From: Clostridia bacterium
GTDB taxonomy: Bacteria; Bacillota_A; Clostridia; Oscillospirales; CAG-272
DNA: 8,442 nt
Direction: 5' to 3'
NCBI GenBank assembly: GCA_017652965.1
Contig: JAGBZZ010000068.1
Location: 1 to 8,442 of the forward strand
Shown here piece after piece: positions 1 to 6,315 of the stretch; the stretch's first letter is position 1; each line of letters starts with the position of its first letter. The notes beneath the pieces were generated by a model that saw nothing but the letters and a program-made list of their open reading frames with translations, ran no database searches and was not told the DNA's origin. The position numbers and the translations under genes are program-made.

Positions 1-672
1 AAGGAGCGAGAGCCACACCTGGCAGCGCGCTATTTTGCGGCGGCGCGGAGGCTGGCCGAGCATCTGTACCGACGCGGCTTTGCCTTCCCGACCGAGAGTG
101 CCGCCTCGGCCACCTTTGGCGAAGAGGTGGAGGAGGGCTCGATCTCCTGCACGGCACTCTCGCTCCTCTACTACTGCCAAAGAGCAGAGCGGGTAGAGGC
201 GTATATCGCGCTTGCCAAAAGGATCCTGGATTATCATGAAAGCTGGATCATCCGCACGCCGCGTGTCACAACCTATCGCTCTACCCTTCGTTGGTGGGAG
301 ACCCTATGGGAGGGGGATGCCACGGGTCCCTCGATCTGTGCGGGACACGCCTGGACGCTTTGGCGCGCCGAGGCCGACTTTCTTTACTATCGCCTGACAG
401 GAGACGTCACCCACCGTGAAAAGGCCTACGCCTCCTTTATGACCAACCTCTCCCGTGTTGAGAAGAATGGGAGAATGACCGCTACGTACACACCGGATCT
501 GATCGCGGGCGGCGGCTTTGCCACCTCCTCGGACGAGGTGCAATTCCGTATTGAGCCACGCACCCCGGATAAGGAAGGTGGCGGGCTTGTACACTATCTT
601 TGGATCCGCCTCAGTGAAACCTTTATGAAAGAGCCCGCGCCGGGCGAGGATGCGAAAGGACCCTGCACATAA
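1..672 (+). CDS. C-terminal part of an alpha-helical, probably (alpha/alpha)-toroid sugar-active protein (5' truncated)
   Basis: The frame is open from the first base, so this is the last 223 residues of a longer protein; the GTG at 127 is internal, not the start. The fragment is almost wholly helical, with paired amphipathic helices and many aromatic residues (WWETLW, GHAWTLWRAEADFLYY, LVHYLWIRLSE). Segments such as EEGSISCTALSLLYY and AGHAWTLWRAEADFLYYRLTGD resemble the repeated helical hairpins of six-hairpin glycosidase and lyase proteins, often with aromatic sugar-binding clefts. I cannot name the family, and no catalytic residue can be assigned without the N-terminal part. The stop codon overlaps the next start as TAATG, so it is the upstream partner of the PHP gene in one operon. 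A role in glycan or sugar-acid metabolism is inferred from fold impression and context. It could instead be a non-catalytic helical-barrel protein. Confidence 0.6.
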   Translation, partial: KEREPHLAARYFAAARRLAEHLYRRGFAFPTESAASATFGEEVEEGSISCTALSLLYYCQRAERVEAYIALAKRILDYHESWIIRTPRVTTYRSTLRWWETLWEGDATGPSICAGHAWTLWRAEADFLYYRLTGDVTHREKAYASFMTNLSRVEKNGRMTATYTPDLIAGGGFATSSDEVQFRIEPRTPDKEGGGLVHYLWIRLSETFMKEPAPGEDAKGPCT

Positions 673-1370
673 TGTTTAAAACCGAGCTGCATATGCATTC
701 ACACGAGGTCAGCCCCTGCTGCGACCTACCGACAGAGGAAATCGCCGCCCGCTATCTGAGGGCGGGCTACACCACTATAACCGTGACCGACCATTACGGT
801 GCAAGGCTTGCCGAGCGCATCCTAGATGTGCGCGAGCGCGTGGCCTTTTTTATGGAGGGCTATCACGCCTTTTGCCGCGCGGTGGATGACAGAGCCAAGG
901 TTCTTTTCGGCTTTGAGCTCCGCCTGAACGGGGAGCGCAACGAGTATCTTGTCTACGGTCTCGGTGAGGATTTTCTGCTTGAAAATCCCACCGTCTACGA
1001 GCTTTCCCGTGCCGAGGCCGTTGCCCTGATCCACGCGGCGGGCGGGCTTATCTACCAAGCGCACCCCTTCCGCAACGGGATGACCGTGGCAGACCCCAAG
1101 GGGCTTGACGGGATCGAGATCTTCAATGCCCACAACACGCACGATTCCCGCAATTATCTCGCCTATGCCTTAGCAAAGAAGGAAGGGCTTTGCGGTATTG
1201 CGGGGTCGGATTTCCACCACCCCTACCACTGGCCGGCGGCAGGGATCATGACCGAGGATCCGATCCTTAGCGAAAAGGAGCTTTTGGATATTCTGCGGGC
1301 GGGGACCTTCCGCACCTTTGGCGAGATCATCCCGCGTGAGCAGGTGCCTGCTATGGTAGGAAACCCGTAA
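672..1370 (+). CDS. PHP-domain metal-dependent hydrolase (first of two)
   Basis: A 232-residue protein that is essentially a lone PHP domain, a distorted TIM barrel that binds two or three metals and usually hydrolyses phosphoesters. Visible ligands are the N-terminal HxH (H7, H9 in ELHMHSH), D40-H41 in VTDHY, E82 in GFELRL, H131 in QAHPF and the closing D180-x-H182 in GSDFHH; E149 and H154 in GIEIFNAH may also line the site. The histidine often found about ten residues after the glutamate is not obvious: the segment reads NEYLVYGLGE. There is no signal peptide or membrane segment, so it is cytosolic. The ATG shares a base with the upstream stop (TAATG); AAAGGA at 655-660 is a ribosome site with rather long 11-nt spacing, so translational coupling is likely. 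Histidinol-phosphatase-like activity is possible, but nothing here points to histidine synthesis. The fold is certain and the substrate is not. Confidence 0.88.
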   Translation: MFKTELHMHSHEVSPCCDLPTEEIAARYLRAGYTTITVTDHYGARLAERILDVRERVAFFMEGYHAFCRAVDDRAKVLFGFELRLNGERNEYLVYGLGEDFLLENPTVYELSRAEAVALIHAAGGLIYQAHPFRNGMTVADPKGLDGIEIFNAHNTHDSRNYLAYALAKKEGLCGIAGSDFHHPYHWPAAGIMTEDPILSEKELLDILRAGTFRTFGEIIPREQVPAMVGNP

Positions 1371-1372
1371 GT

Positions 1373-1411
1373 AAAAAGGGACAAGGAGCGAAAAACGCCT
1401 TGGCCCTTTTT
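1373..1411. terminator. Bidirectional rho-independent terminator between convergent genes
   Basis: AAAAAGGG at 1373-1380 pairs with CCCTTTTT at 1404-1411, and CAAGG at 1382-1386 pairs with CCTTG at 1398-1402, with a single A/G mismatch between the two stems. The loop is about 11 nt. The A-run on one side and T-run on the other let it work on both strands. It serves the PHP gene ending at 1370 and the convergent esterase operon ending at 1423. Confidence 0.88.
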
Positions 1412-1422
1412 GCTTTTTGCGA

Positions 1423-3003
1423 TCAGCTTTCAAAGGGCAGCTCCAGATAGCTTCCCTCGGTGTAAACGGTATTGCGTGCCACCCGCCGCTCGGTAACGTA
1501 GGCAAAGTGACCCTTAACGTTGGCGTGGGGCAGGTAGTTGCCGCTTTCGGAGGCGATATCCACCCGCAGCCGCATCCCCTTTTTTAAGGTAAAGGCGATG
1601 GCGGGGGTCTCCATCTCGACGGTTGCCACCTCGCCCGGGGTATATGCGGAAACGAAGTGCGAAAGCGCACCCATGGCCTCTGTCAGGTTATAGGCCTCCT
1701 CCCCGTCCACAAGATACAGCCGCGCGAAAAATGCGGTGTCCTCGCAATCCGAGGAGACGTTCAGGTGGAAGCGCACAGACCCGAGGAAGGCGCGCTCCTC
1801 TTCGCACGGCGCGCCGACAAACGAAAGAATGCTATCGATGCTACCCGCCGCGTGGGCGCGGTAGATGCCAAAGCTTTTGAAGACGCTTACAAGGGCATCG
1901 GGGTCATAGCGGTACGAAAGCGCCGCGCCCGCCGTCTCGGTATCCGAAAGGGTATGCGTGCCGAAATAAAGACGGGTCGTCTCCCCTTTTGCGGGGTATG
2001 CGGCCGTGTGCCAGGCATCGGCACCGATCGAATAATAGTGCAGCTTGCCGTATTCGGCATAGCGGTAGGGGCGCCCCTCGCGGATGCTGTCAAACCACTC
2101 CACCACGTAGTCGGGCGGGAGGTTGCCGTTTGGCAGGGGGTACTCGAAATCAGCGCCGACCGCGGTGCCGTGCCCCCACGGGCCTATCAGCATGGCAGAG
2201 GCGGCCTTGGTCCTCTCGGGGAGGCGGCACCACATATCGACCATGCCCTCCACGTAGAAGTCGTACCACCCCTCTACAAGCAGGGTGGGCGCCGTCAGGG
2301 TCTCTACCACGTTCCATTTTTCGTCCTTTTTCCAGTATTCGTCGCACTCGTTGTGGATAAGCCCATCGGTAAAGGCAGGCTCATCCTTGCCGAATACGCG
2401 AAGGGCCGCCTCGGCATACGGCAGCTTATCGGCCGCGCCGAGATTTCTTTGCGGATGCTTTCTGTCCATCATCCCGCTCCACCAGCCGATGTTGTTGAGG
2501 CGGTAGTTCAACCCGTTCCTGAAATTGCGGTAATAAAGCCTGTCGGTCTGGATCTCAAGGCAGATGCCGCGCACGTCGGCGGGCTGTGCAGAAAGATAGG
2601 AAAGATGCACGGTGGCAAGATAGCTTCCCCCCGTCAGATAGATCTCCCGATTGTAAAAGGGGAGGGTGCGGATGTAGGCAAGCGTGTCAAGCCCGTCGGT
2701 GCGCTCCTCCTCCGCATAGGGGACACACACCCCCTCGCTATCCCCCTTGCCGCGGCAATGCTGGGTCACGACGGCATACCCGTGCGCGATCAGCTGTGCC
2801 GCAAGCCCTGCCCCCTCATAGGCCGAAAGCGGATACGGCTTACCGCCGTTTTTCGGCTCGTAGGGAGTGCGGATAAAGACGGTGGGGCACTTCCCTGCCC
2901 CAGCCGGCAGGGCGTAGCGGGTATAAAGGCGCACCCCGTCCGACATAGTGACCATCTCCTCGGTCACGCGGACGGTGCTGTTTTCGGTACAAAACAGAAG
3001 CAT
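1423..3003 (-). CDS. CocE/NonD family (X-Pro dipeptidyl-peptidase S15-like) serine hydrolase
   Basis: A 526-residue alpha/beta hydrolase of the CocE/S15 class, which includes cocaine esterase, alpha-amino acid ester hydrolases and X-Pro dipeptidyl peptidases. Numbered from the ATG at 3003, the catalytic serine is S127 in TGGSYLA, the aspartate D258 in EGWYDFY and the histidine H288 in GPWGHG, all in family order. RTPYEP and CRGKGDSEG are further hallmarks near the oxyanion site. After about residue 330 comes the beta-rich C-terminal domain typical of the class. A GTG at 3018 would add five residues and overlap the upstream stop, but GAGGG at 3016-3012 lies 8 nt before the ATG, so I prefer the ATG. 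There is no signal peptide. It is the second gene of an operon with the deacetylase-like gene, ends at the terminator at 1373-1411, and may remove acyl esters from the same substrate (inference). Total length is at the lower end for the family. Confidence 0.9.
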   Translation of the reverse strand: MLLFCTENSTVRVTEEMVTMSDGVRLYTRYALPAGAGKCPTVFIRTPYEPKNGGKPYPLSAYEGAGLAAQLIAHGYAVVTQHCRGKGDSEGVCVPYAEEERTDGLDTLAYIRTLPFYNREIYLTGGSYLATVHLSYLSAQPADVRGICLEIQTDRLYYRNFRNGLNYRLNNIGWWSGMMDRKHPQRNLGAADKLPYAEAALRVFGKDEPAFTDGLIHNECDEYWKKDEKWNVVETLTAPTLLVEGWYDFYVEGMVDMWCRLPERTKAASAMLIGPWGHGTAVGADFEYPLPNGNLPPDYVVEWFDSIREGRPYRYAEYGKLHYYSIGADAWHTAAYPAKGETTRLYFGTHTLSDTETAGAALSYRYDPDALVSVFKSFGIYRAHAAGSIDSILSFVGAPCEEERAFLGSVRFHLNVSSDCEDTAFFARLYLVDGEEAYNLTEAMGALSHFVSAYTPGEVATVEMETPAIAFTLKKGMRLRVDIASESGNYLPHANVKGHFAYVTERRVARNTVYTEGSYLELPFES

Positions 3004-3014
3004 TGTATTTGCCC

Positions 3015-4187
3015 TCACATAGTCAAAAGGATCTCGGCGGCGCCGGCATGGCGCTTGACAAGGTAGACGGCATGGTCGGCACGCATCTCATGGAGGGAAA
3101 GGCTTGCCCCCATGACCTCCCTTGGCGCCTCGGACGGGCGAAGAGAGAGGAAAAATTCGTCCTTCAAGGCATCGGCGCGGATGGCATCCACACGGGAAAG
3201 GTCGATGCGGTAGCCGCCGTCCACCCTCTCGGTTTCGGCGTACTCGGCATAGACCGCCTGGGAGGCAGAATCCTCGTTATCGGTGGCCAGCATCACCCCA
3301 AAGGGGGAGGTCACACGGCGGAAATAATCGACCCATGCGCCGACGTACTCCGGATTCTTCTCGGGCTGATAGTGGATAAAGTTGGTCAGGTGGCCGCAGA
3401 TATTCGGGCGGATGCCGGGGCGCGGGCCGACCTCAAAGCAGTTCGGCAGAAGCGAAGGGTCAACGGCACAGGCATTCCACGGCAGGAAGCCGCCAAGCAC
3501 CGCACTGAGATAGATCATCCCCTCGTGCACCTCTACGGTATTCGGCCAGCCTGCCCATTCCCAGACGGTAAGGCCGTATCGCCGCGCCACCCGTGCGATC
3601 TCCAGGTTGAAATCGCTGCTCGGCACACCGATCCCGCCGCAGGGGGTCTGCCAGGTGCGGATCTTCTTTTGAAAGCCCCAATCGTCATAGATCTCGTAAA
3701 AGAGCGAGAAGATCTCATCGATCTTTTCGGGGGGCAGGGGGATACGCACCGTCCCGCCCCACTCGTTTTTGCCGATGCGCGGATAGATACAGCCACCCCC
3801 CGCGATCCTGCCGTCCACAAAATAGTCATGGGTGGGGGTATGCATCCCGTATTCGAGATATTCGCTTTCCTCAAGTGCCGAAAAATACTCCTCGGCAAAC
3901 GCATAGTCGATCCCCGCGGCGGCATTCCACTCTCCCCTTCCCCAGGTCAGGTACGGGGCGCGGCGCAGGCGGTTATTCTTATCCCATTCGCCCAGCACAA
4001 GGTCACAAAGGATCTTGACCCCAAGCCCTTTGCCGATCTCGTGTAAGACGCGCACGTCAGAGGGGTGATGGCGGCGCGGAAGTGCCGAGCGGGCAGGCCC
4101 GCCGAAGGCGCGCTCATCCTCGCCAAGGTGCCAGCCCACATCATCCACGCAAATGCTGACGCCGATCGGGATCTTAATATTTTCCAT
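3015..4187 (-). CDS. Polysaccharide deacetylase-like (NodB-fold) protein
   Basis: A 390-residue protein with the signature of the carbohydrate esterase 4/NodB-like deacetylase fold. Motif 1 is the metal-binding and catalytic aspartate pair D15-D16 in SICVDDVGWH, and motif 2 is H116-TPT-H120 in YGMHTPTHDY. TWQTPCGG near residues 178-185 may be the divergent third motif, and GHLTNFIHY (H266, H272) could supply the late histidine. The family is long and divergent, so N-deacetylation of an amino sugar is a reasonable guess; related NodB-fold proteins act on other bonds or have lost activity. There is no signal peptide, so it is likely cytosolic, unlike most cell-wall deacetylases. The start is the ATG at 4187, 8 nt after AGGAGG (4201-4196). 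An upstream in-frame ATG at 4262 is rejected because it lies upstream of the -10 element of the promoter at 4253-4281. It is the first gene of the operon and overlaps the esterase's ribosome site. Confidence 0.78.
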   Translation of the reverse strand: MENIKIPIGVSICVDDVGWHLGEDERAFGGPARSALPRRHHPSDVRVLHEIGKGLGVKILCDLVLGEWDKNNRLRRAPYLTWGRGEWNAAAGIDYAFAEEYFSALEESEYLEYGMHTPTHDYFVDGRIAGGGCIYPRIGKNEWGGTVRIPLPPEKIDEIFSLFYEIYDDWGFQKKIRTWQTPCGGIGVPSSDFNLEIARVARRYGLTVWEWAGWPNTVEVHEGMIYLSAVLGGFLPWNACAVDPSLLPNCFEVGPRPGIRPNICGHLTNFIHYQPEKNPEYVGAWVDYFRRVTSPFGVMLATDNEDSASQAVYAEYAETERVDGGYRIDLSRVDAIRADALKDEFFLSLRPSEAPREVMGASLSLHEMRADHAVYLVKRHAGAAEILLTM

Positions 4188-4207
4188 AAGCTCTTCCTCC
4201 TTTTTTC

Positions 4208-4227
4208 GGAGAGGTAAAAGCCCCTCC
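4208..4227 (-). promoter_or_regulatory. Possible leader hairpin that could compete for the ribosome binding site
   Basis: In the minus-strand leader, GGAGGGG (4227-4221) can pair with CCTCTCC (4214-4208), giving a 7-bp stem with one G-U wobble and a CTTTTA loop. The same CCTCTCC could instead pair with the GGAGG of the ribosome site at 4201-4196, so the two folds exclude each other. It lies between the predicted transcription start and the deacetylase start. Function is speculative, and no known riboswitch class is recognised. Confidence 0.3.
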
Positions 4228-4252
4228 CGCATCCTATCCGGTTGATAAAAAA

Positions 4253-4281
4253 AGTATAGCACCGAGGGGGCGGCTTGTCAA
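4253..4281 (-). promoter_or_regulatory. Sigma-A (sigma-70) promoter of the deacetylase-esterase operon
   Basis: On the minus strand a perfect -35 TTGACA (4281-4276) is followed after exactly 17 bp by TATACT (4258-4253), one base off the -10 consensus. The predicted transcript starts near 4246, leaving a leader of about 59 nt before the ATG at 4187. GGGGG at 4266-4270 and CCCCC at 4282-4286 form an inverted repeat around the -35 box, a possible repressor site. The near-consensus boxes suggest high intrinsic strength, so control by repression would be expected (inference). Confidence 0.88.
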
Positions 4282-4293
4282 CCCCCGAGGGAG

Positions 4294-4328
4294 AAAGAGC
4301 AAGGCTTTGCCCCCCACTTGCTCTTTTT
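4294..4328 (+). terminator. Terminator-like hairpin between the divergent promoters
   Basis: AAAGAGCAAG (4294-4303) pairs perfectly with CTTGCTCTTT (4317-4326), and the T-run continues to 4328. The 13-nt loop contains a small GC/GC pairing. It has the form of an intrinsic terminator on the plus strand. However, no plus-strand gene precedes it, and the plus promoter lies downstream at 4361-4389, so it is not a leader attenuator of the DUF4838 gene. It may stop antisense transcription, insulate the two promoters, act as a DNA operator, or be the relic of an earlier gene order. Confidence 0.6.
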
Positions 4329-4360
4329 GCGTCCGCCCTCAACAAAAATTCGGATTTTCC

Positions 4361-4389
4361 TTGCTTTTGCCGCGCGAAAATGCTATGAT
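4361..4389 (+). promoter_or_regulatory. Sigma-A promoter of the DUF4838-PHP operon
   Basis: TTGCTT (4361-4366) and TATGAT (4384-4389) are separated by 17 bp and together match 9 of 12 consensus positions. The predicted start near 4396 leaves a leader of about 28 nt holding the GGAGGAAG ribosome site. An AT-rich inverted repeat, AAAAT-TCGG-ATTTT (4345-4358), lies just upstream of the -35 box and could be an UP-like element or a regulator site. Confidence 0.75.
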
Positions 4390-4400
4390 AAAGGCAAAAG
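4364..4400 (+). repeat. Perfect 8-bp inverted repeat bracketing the -10 box; candidate operator
   Basis: CTTTTGCC (4364-4371) and its exact inverse GGCAAAAG (4393-4400) flank the -10 element with 21 bp between them. One arm overlaps the -35 box and the other sits on the predicted start site. The arm spacing, about 29 bp centre to centre, puts the arms on roughly similar helix faces. A protein bound here would block polymerase. An imperfect palindrome, TTTTG-CCGCGC-GAAAA (4365-4380), overlaps the left arm. The regulator is not known; chance occurrence cannot be excluded. Confidence 0.4.
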
Positions 4401-4423
4401 AACACACCGGAGGAAGATCTGTT

Positions 4424-6304
4424 ATGCAGCTTACCGCTTCTCTTTCCTATACCGTGCTGACTCCCCCGCATCCCACCATGCGCGAGCGCTTTGCGGGTGA
4501 GGAGCTTTCCCGCTATCTTTTTGAGATCACCGGGCGGCGCCCCCTGGATACGGCCGATGCCGACGTGCGCTTTATCGTGGGCGGCCCCTCCCGCAACCCT
4601 GCCGCCGCGGCGCTGATCTCCAAGGCGGATTTCGATGCCCGTGTCACGGGGGCGGAGGGTTACCTTATCCGCGTGACCGAGCGTGAGGTGCTTTTGGCCG
4701 GCAGTGAGGTCGGCGGGGACGACGAGCGCGGCACCTTGTATGCCGTGTACGAATTTTTGGAAGAGTACTGCGGGTGCTGCTTCGGCGCTTACTCGCACCC
4801 CTATCTGAACGGCGGTGAGATCGTGCCGCGCGTCTATCAGCCAAGCTTTGCCGAGGGCGACCGTGTCAAGGCAGAGGCCGACCGCCCCTACCGCACGGCC
4901 ATCGTACAGTACGGCGACCGCGCAGGAAACCCGAAGCACAAGCTGAACGTCCCCTTTTTCGATTGGCTGGCGAAAAACCGCTACAACCGCATCTACATCT
5001 GGGCCAGCAGCTACGTCGGCTACTGCGAGGCGCACCTCATTCCCGAGCTTGAAAAGCGCGGCATCCGTCTGACCGTCGGGCATCACGAGTCGCTTTGGCT
5101 GTGGCTCCCCTACTACGGCAACCCCTACTTCTCCGAGCATTATATCGAGACCCATCCCGAGTATTTCCGCCTGAATGCCGACGGCACGCGCTTTACCCCG
5201 AAGGAGCCGAACGACCCCTTTGGCCAGTGGATCCTTTGCTCGCGATGCGAGGGGGCAATCGAGACGGTCAGCCGCAATATGATCGAGTGGATCGAAAAGA
5301 ACCCGATCGTGGACACCGTCACCCTGATGATGAACGACGGCCGCGCCGAGCAGTGCTGCTGCCCGCGGTGCGCCCCTTATACCAAGGGGGAGAACTATAT
5401 CCACTTTGTCAATGAGGTCACCACCCGCGTGGCGGCCGTCCACCCGCACGTGAAGGTGGATTTCGGCGTGTACGTGGATATCTGGAAATGCCCCGAGGGC
5501 ACAAGGCTGCACCCGAACCTGCAGATCTGCGAGGCGACCTGGGCAAGCTGTGGCCTGCGCACAGGCGGCAAGCCCGACGGCAGCTGCTTTATCGGCACCG
5601 ATTTTGAAGCGACCGCCGTTGCCTGGCGGGAAAAGACGGGCGCCGACCTTTACATCTACGACTATTACATGGGCGTGTTTGCCAACCGCCAGCGCGTCAT
5701 CCCGATGGCGGACGAAATGCAGGCCGTCTGGCGCCGCTACCGCGAAGCGGGCATTGCGGGATCCGGCACGCAGATCGAGTGCTTTAACCTTTGGAACCAC
5801 CTTTTGAACTTCTACGCCTTCGCGAGAACCGGCTACGACACCGAAAAGACGCTTGCCGATCATATCGCGGCGCTTTGCCACCTCTTTGGTGCGGGCGGCG
5901 AGAAGGTTGCCGAGGTGATGCGCTATCTCGAGGCCGAGCAGGACGGACAGGTGGACGTCGGTCATGCGGGGCTGCATCTTATGCACCATATCGACCGCGC
6001 CGCCGTCTACCGCCTCTTTGACGAGGCACTGGCCGCTACCGAAACAGAGCGCGAGCGCAACAACATCCGTCTGCTTCGCATGGCCTTCCGCTACAGTGAC
6101 CTTGACAGCTTTGACAAGACAAGCGAGGTGTGGGACTGGAAGGGTGCCCACCGTGAGTACGATGACCCGACGGGTGAGCTTGCCTATATCGCCACAGGCT
6201 ATGAAAGCTTTGCCCGCAACAACCCCGGCTACGGCATCTCCTGCCCCGCCCTGAATACCGATACCAAGGGCTTTGAGCCGAACGAGTGGTATTGGTTTGA
6301 ATAA
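4424..6304 (+). CDS. DUF4838-family, glycosidase-like protein with an alpha-glucuronidase-type N-terminal domain
   Basis: A 626-residue protein. Residues about 20-135 resemble the N-terminal domain of GH67 alpha-glucuronidases and relatives: EELSRYLFEITG, an IVGG strand, then GTLYAVYEFLEEYCGC. Residues about 150-460 match the DUF4838 pattern: LCSRCEGAIE (271-280), LMMNDG (N304, D305), the CCCPRC cluster (311-316), HFVNEV, and a late IECFNLWNHLLN segment. The remainder is helical. DUF4838 proteins are thought to have a TIM-barrel glycosidase-like core, but the activity and catalytic residues are not established to my knowledge. Many relatives are exported; this one has no signal peptide, so it is probably cytosolic. 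The start is the ATG at 4424, preceded by GGAGGAAG, because upstream in-frame ATGs lie ahead of or next to the -10 box. It is the first gene of an operon, 11 nt before the second PHP gene. Action on a uronic-acid-containing oligosaccharide is inference. Confidence 0.85.
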   Translation: MQLTASLSYTVLTPPHPTMRERFAGEELSRYLFEITGRRPLDTADADVRFIVGGPSRNPAAAALISKADFDARVTGAEGYLIRVTEREVLLAGSEVGGDDERGTLYAVYEFLEEYCGCCFGAYSHPYLNGGEIVPRVYQPSFAEGDRVKAEADRPYRTAIVQYGDRAGNPKHKLNVPFFDWLAKNRYNRIYIWASSYVGYCEAHLIPELEKRGIRLTVGHHESLWLWLPYYGNPYFSEHYIETHPEYFRLNADGTRFTPKEPNDPFGQWILCSRCEGAIETVSRNMIEWIEKNPIVDTVTLMMNDGRAEQCCCPRCAPYTKGENYIHFVNEVTTRVAAVHPHVKVDFGVYVDIWKCPEGTRLHPNLQICEATWASCGLRTGGKPDGSCFIGTDFEATAVAWREKTGADLYIYDYYMGVFANRQRVIPMADEMQAVWRRYREAGIAGSGTQIECFNLWNHLLNFYAFARTGYDTEKTLADHIAALCHLFGAGGEKVAEVMRYLEAEQDGQVDVGHAGLHLMHHIDRAAVYRLFDEALAATETERERNNIRLLRMAFRYSDLDSFDKTSEVWDWKGAHREYDDPTGELAYIATGYESFARNNPGYGISCPALNTDTKGFEPNEWYWFE

Positions 6305-6315
6305 GGAGGCGTCCT

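Noticed and set aside
1..1370. The first operon as part of histidine biosynthesis because of the PHP gene.
   Set aside because: No other his gene is visible and the partner gene is a sugar-type helical protein; PHP domains serve many pathways.
1657..3066. A 469-codon plus-strand frame opposite the esterase gene.
   Set aside because: The opposite strand encodes a full CocE protein with its triad in order. This frame is rich in Arg, Ala and Gly and matches no family; it is a composition shadow.
3003..4046. A 347-codon plus-strand frame opposite the deacetylase gene.
   Set aside because: The minus strand carries the DD and HTPTH motifs, a strong ribosome site and a promoter. The plus frame has none of these.
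4188..4262. N-terminal extension of the deacetylase to an ATG at 4262.
   Set aside because: That ATG lies upstream of the -10 box of the near-perfect promoter, and AGGAGG supports the ATG at 4187.
4307..4423. N-terminal extension of the DUF4838 protein, possibly as a signal peptide.
   Set aside because: The added stretch would start inside the hairpin and cross the promoter boxes, has no signal-peptide layout, and the ATG at 4424 has a proper ribosome site.
4188..4423. A catabolite-repression (cre) site in the divergent spacer.
   Set aside because: I looked for a 14-bp palindrome of the TGNAANCGNTNNCA type and found no convincing match on either strand.
3947..6151. A 734-codon open frame on the minus strand across the DUF4838 gene and the divergent spacer.
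   Set aside because: It runs antisense to a recognisable DUF4838 protein, passes through both promoters and the hairpin, and overlaps the deacetylase gene in another frame. Its translation shows no domain I recognise. Long antisense frames are expected where the true gene has GC-rich third codon positions.
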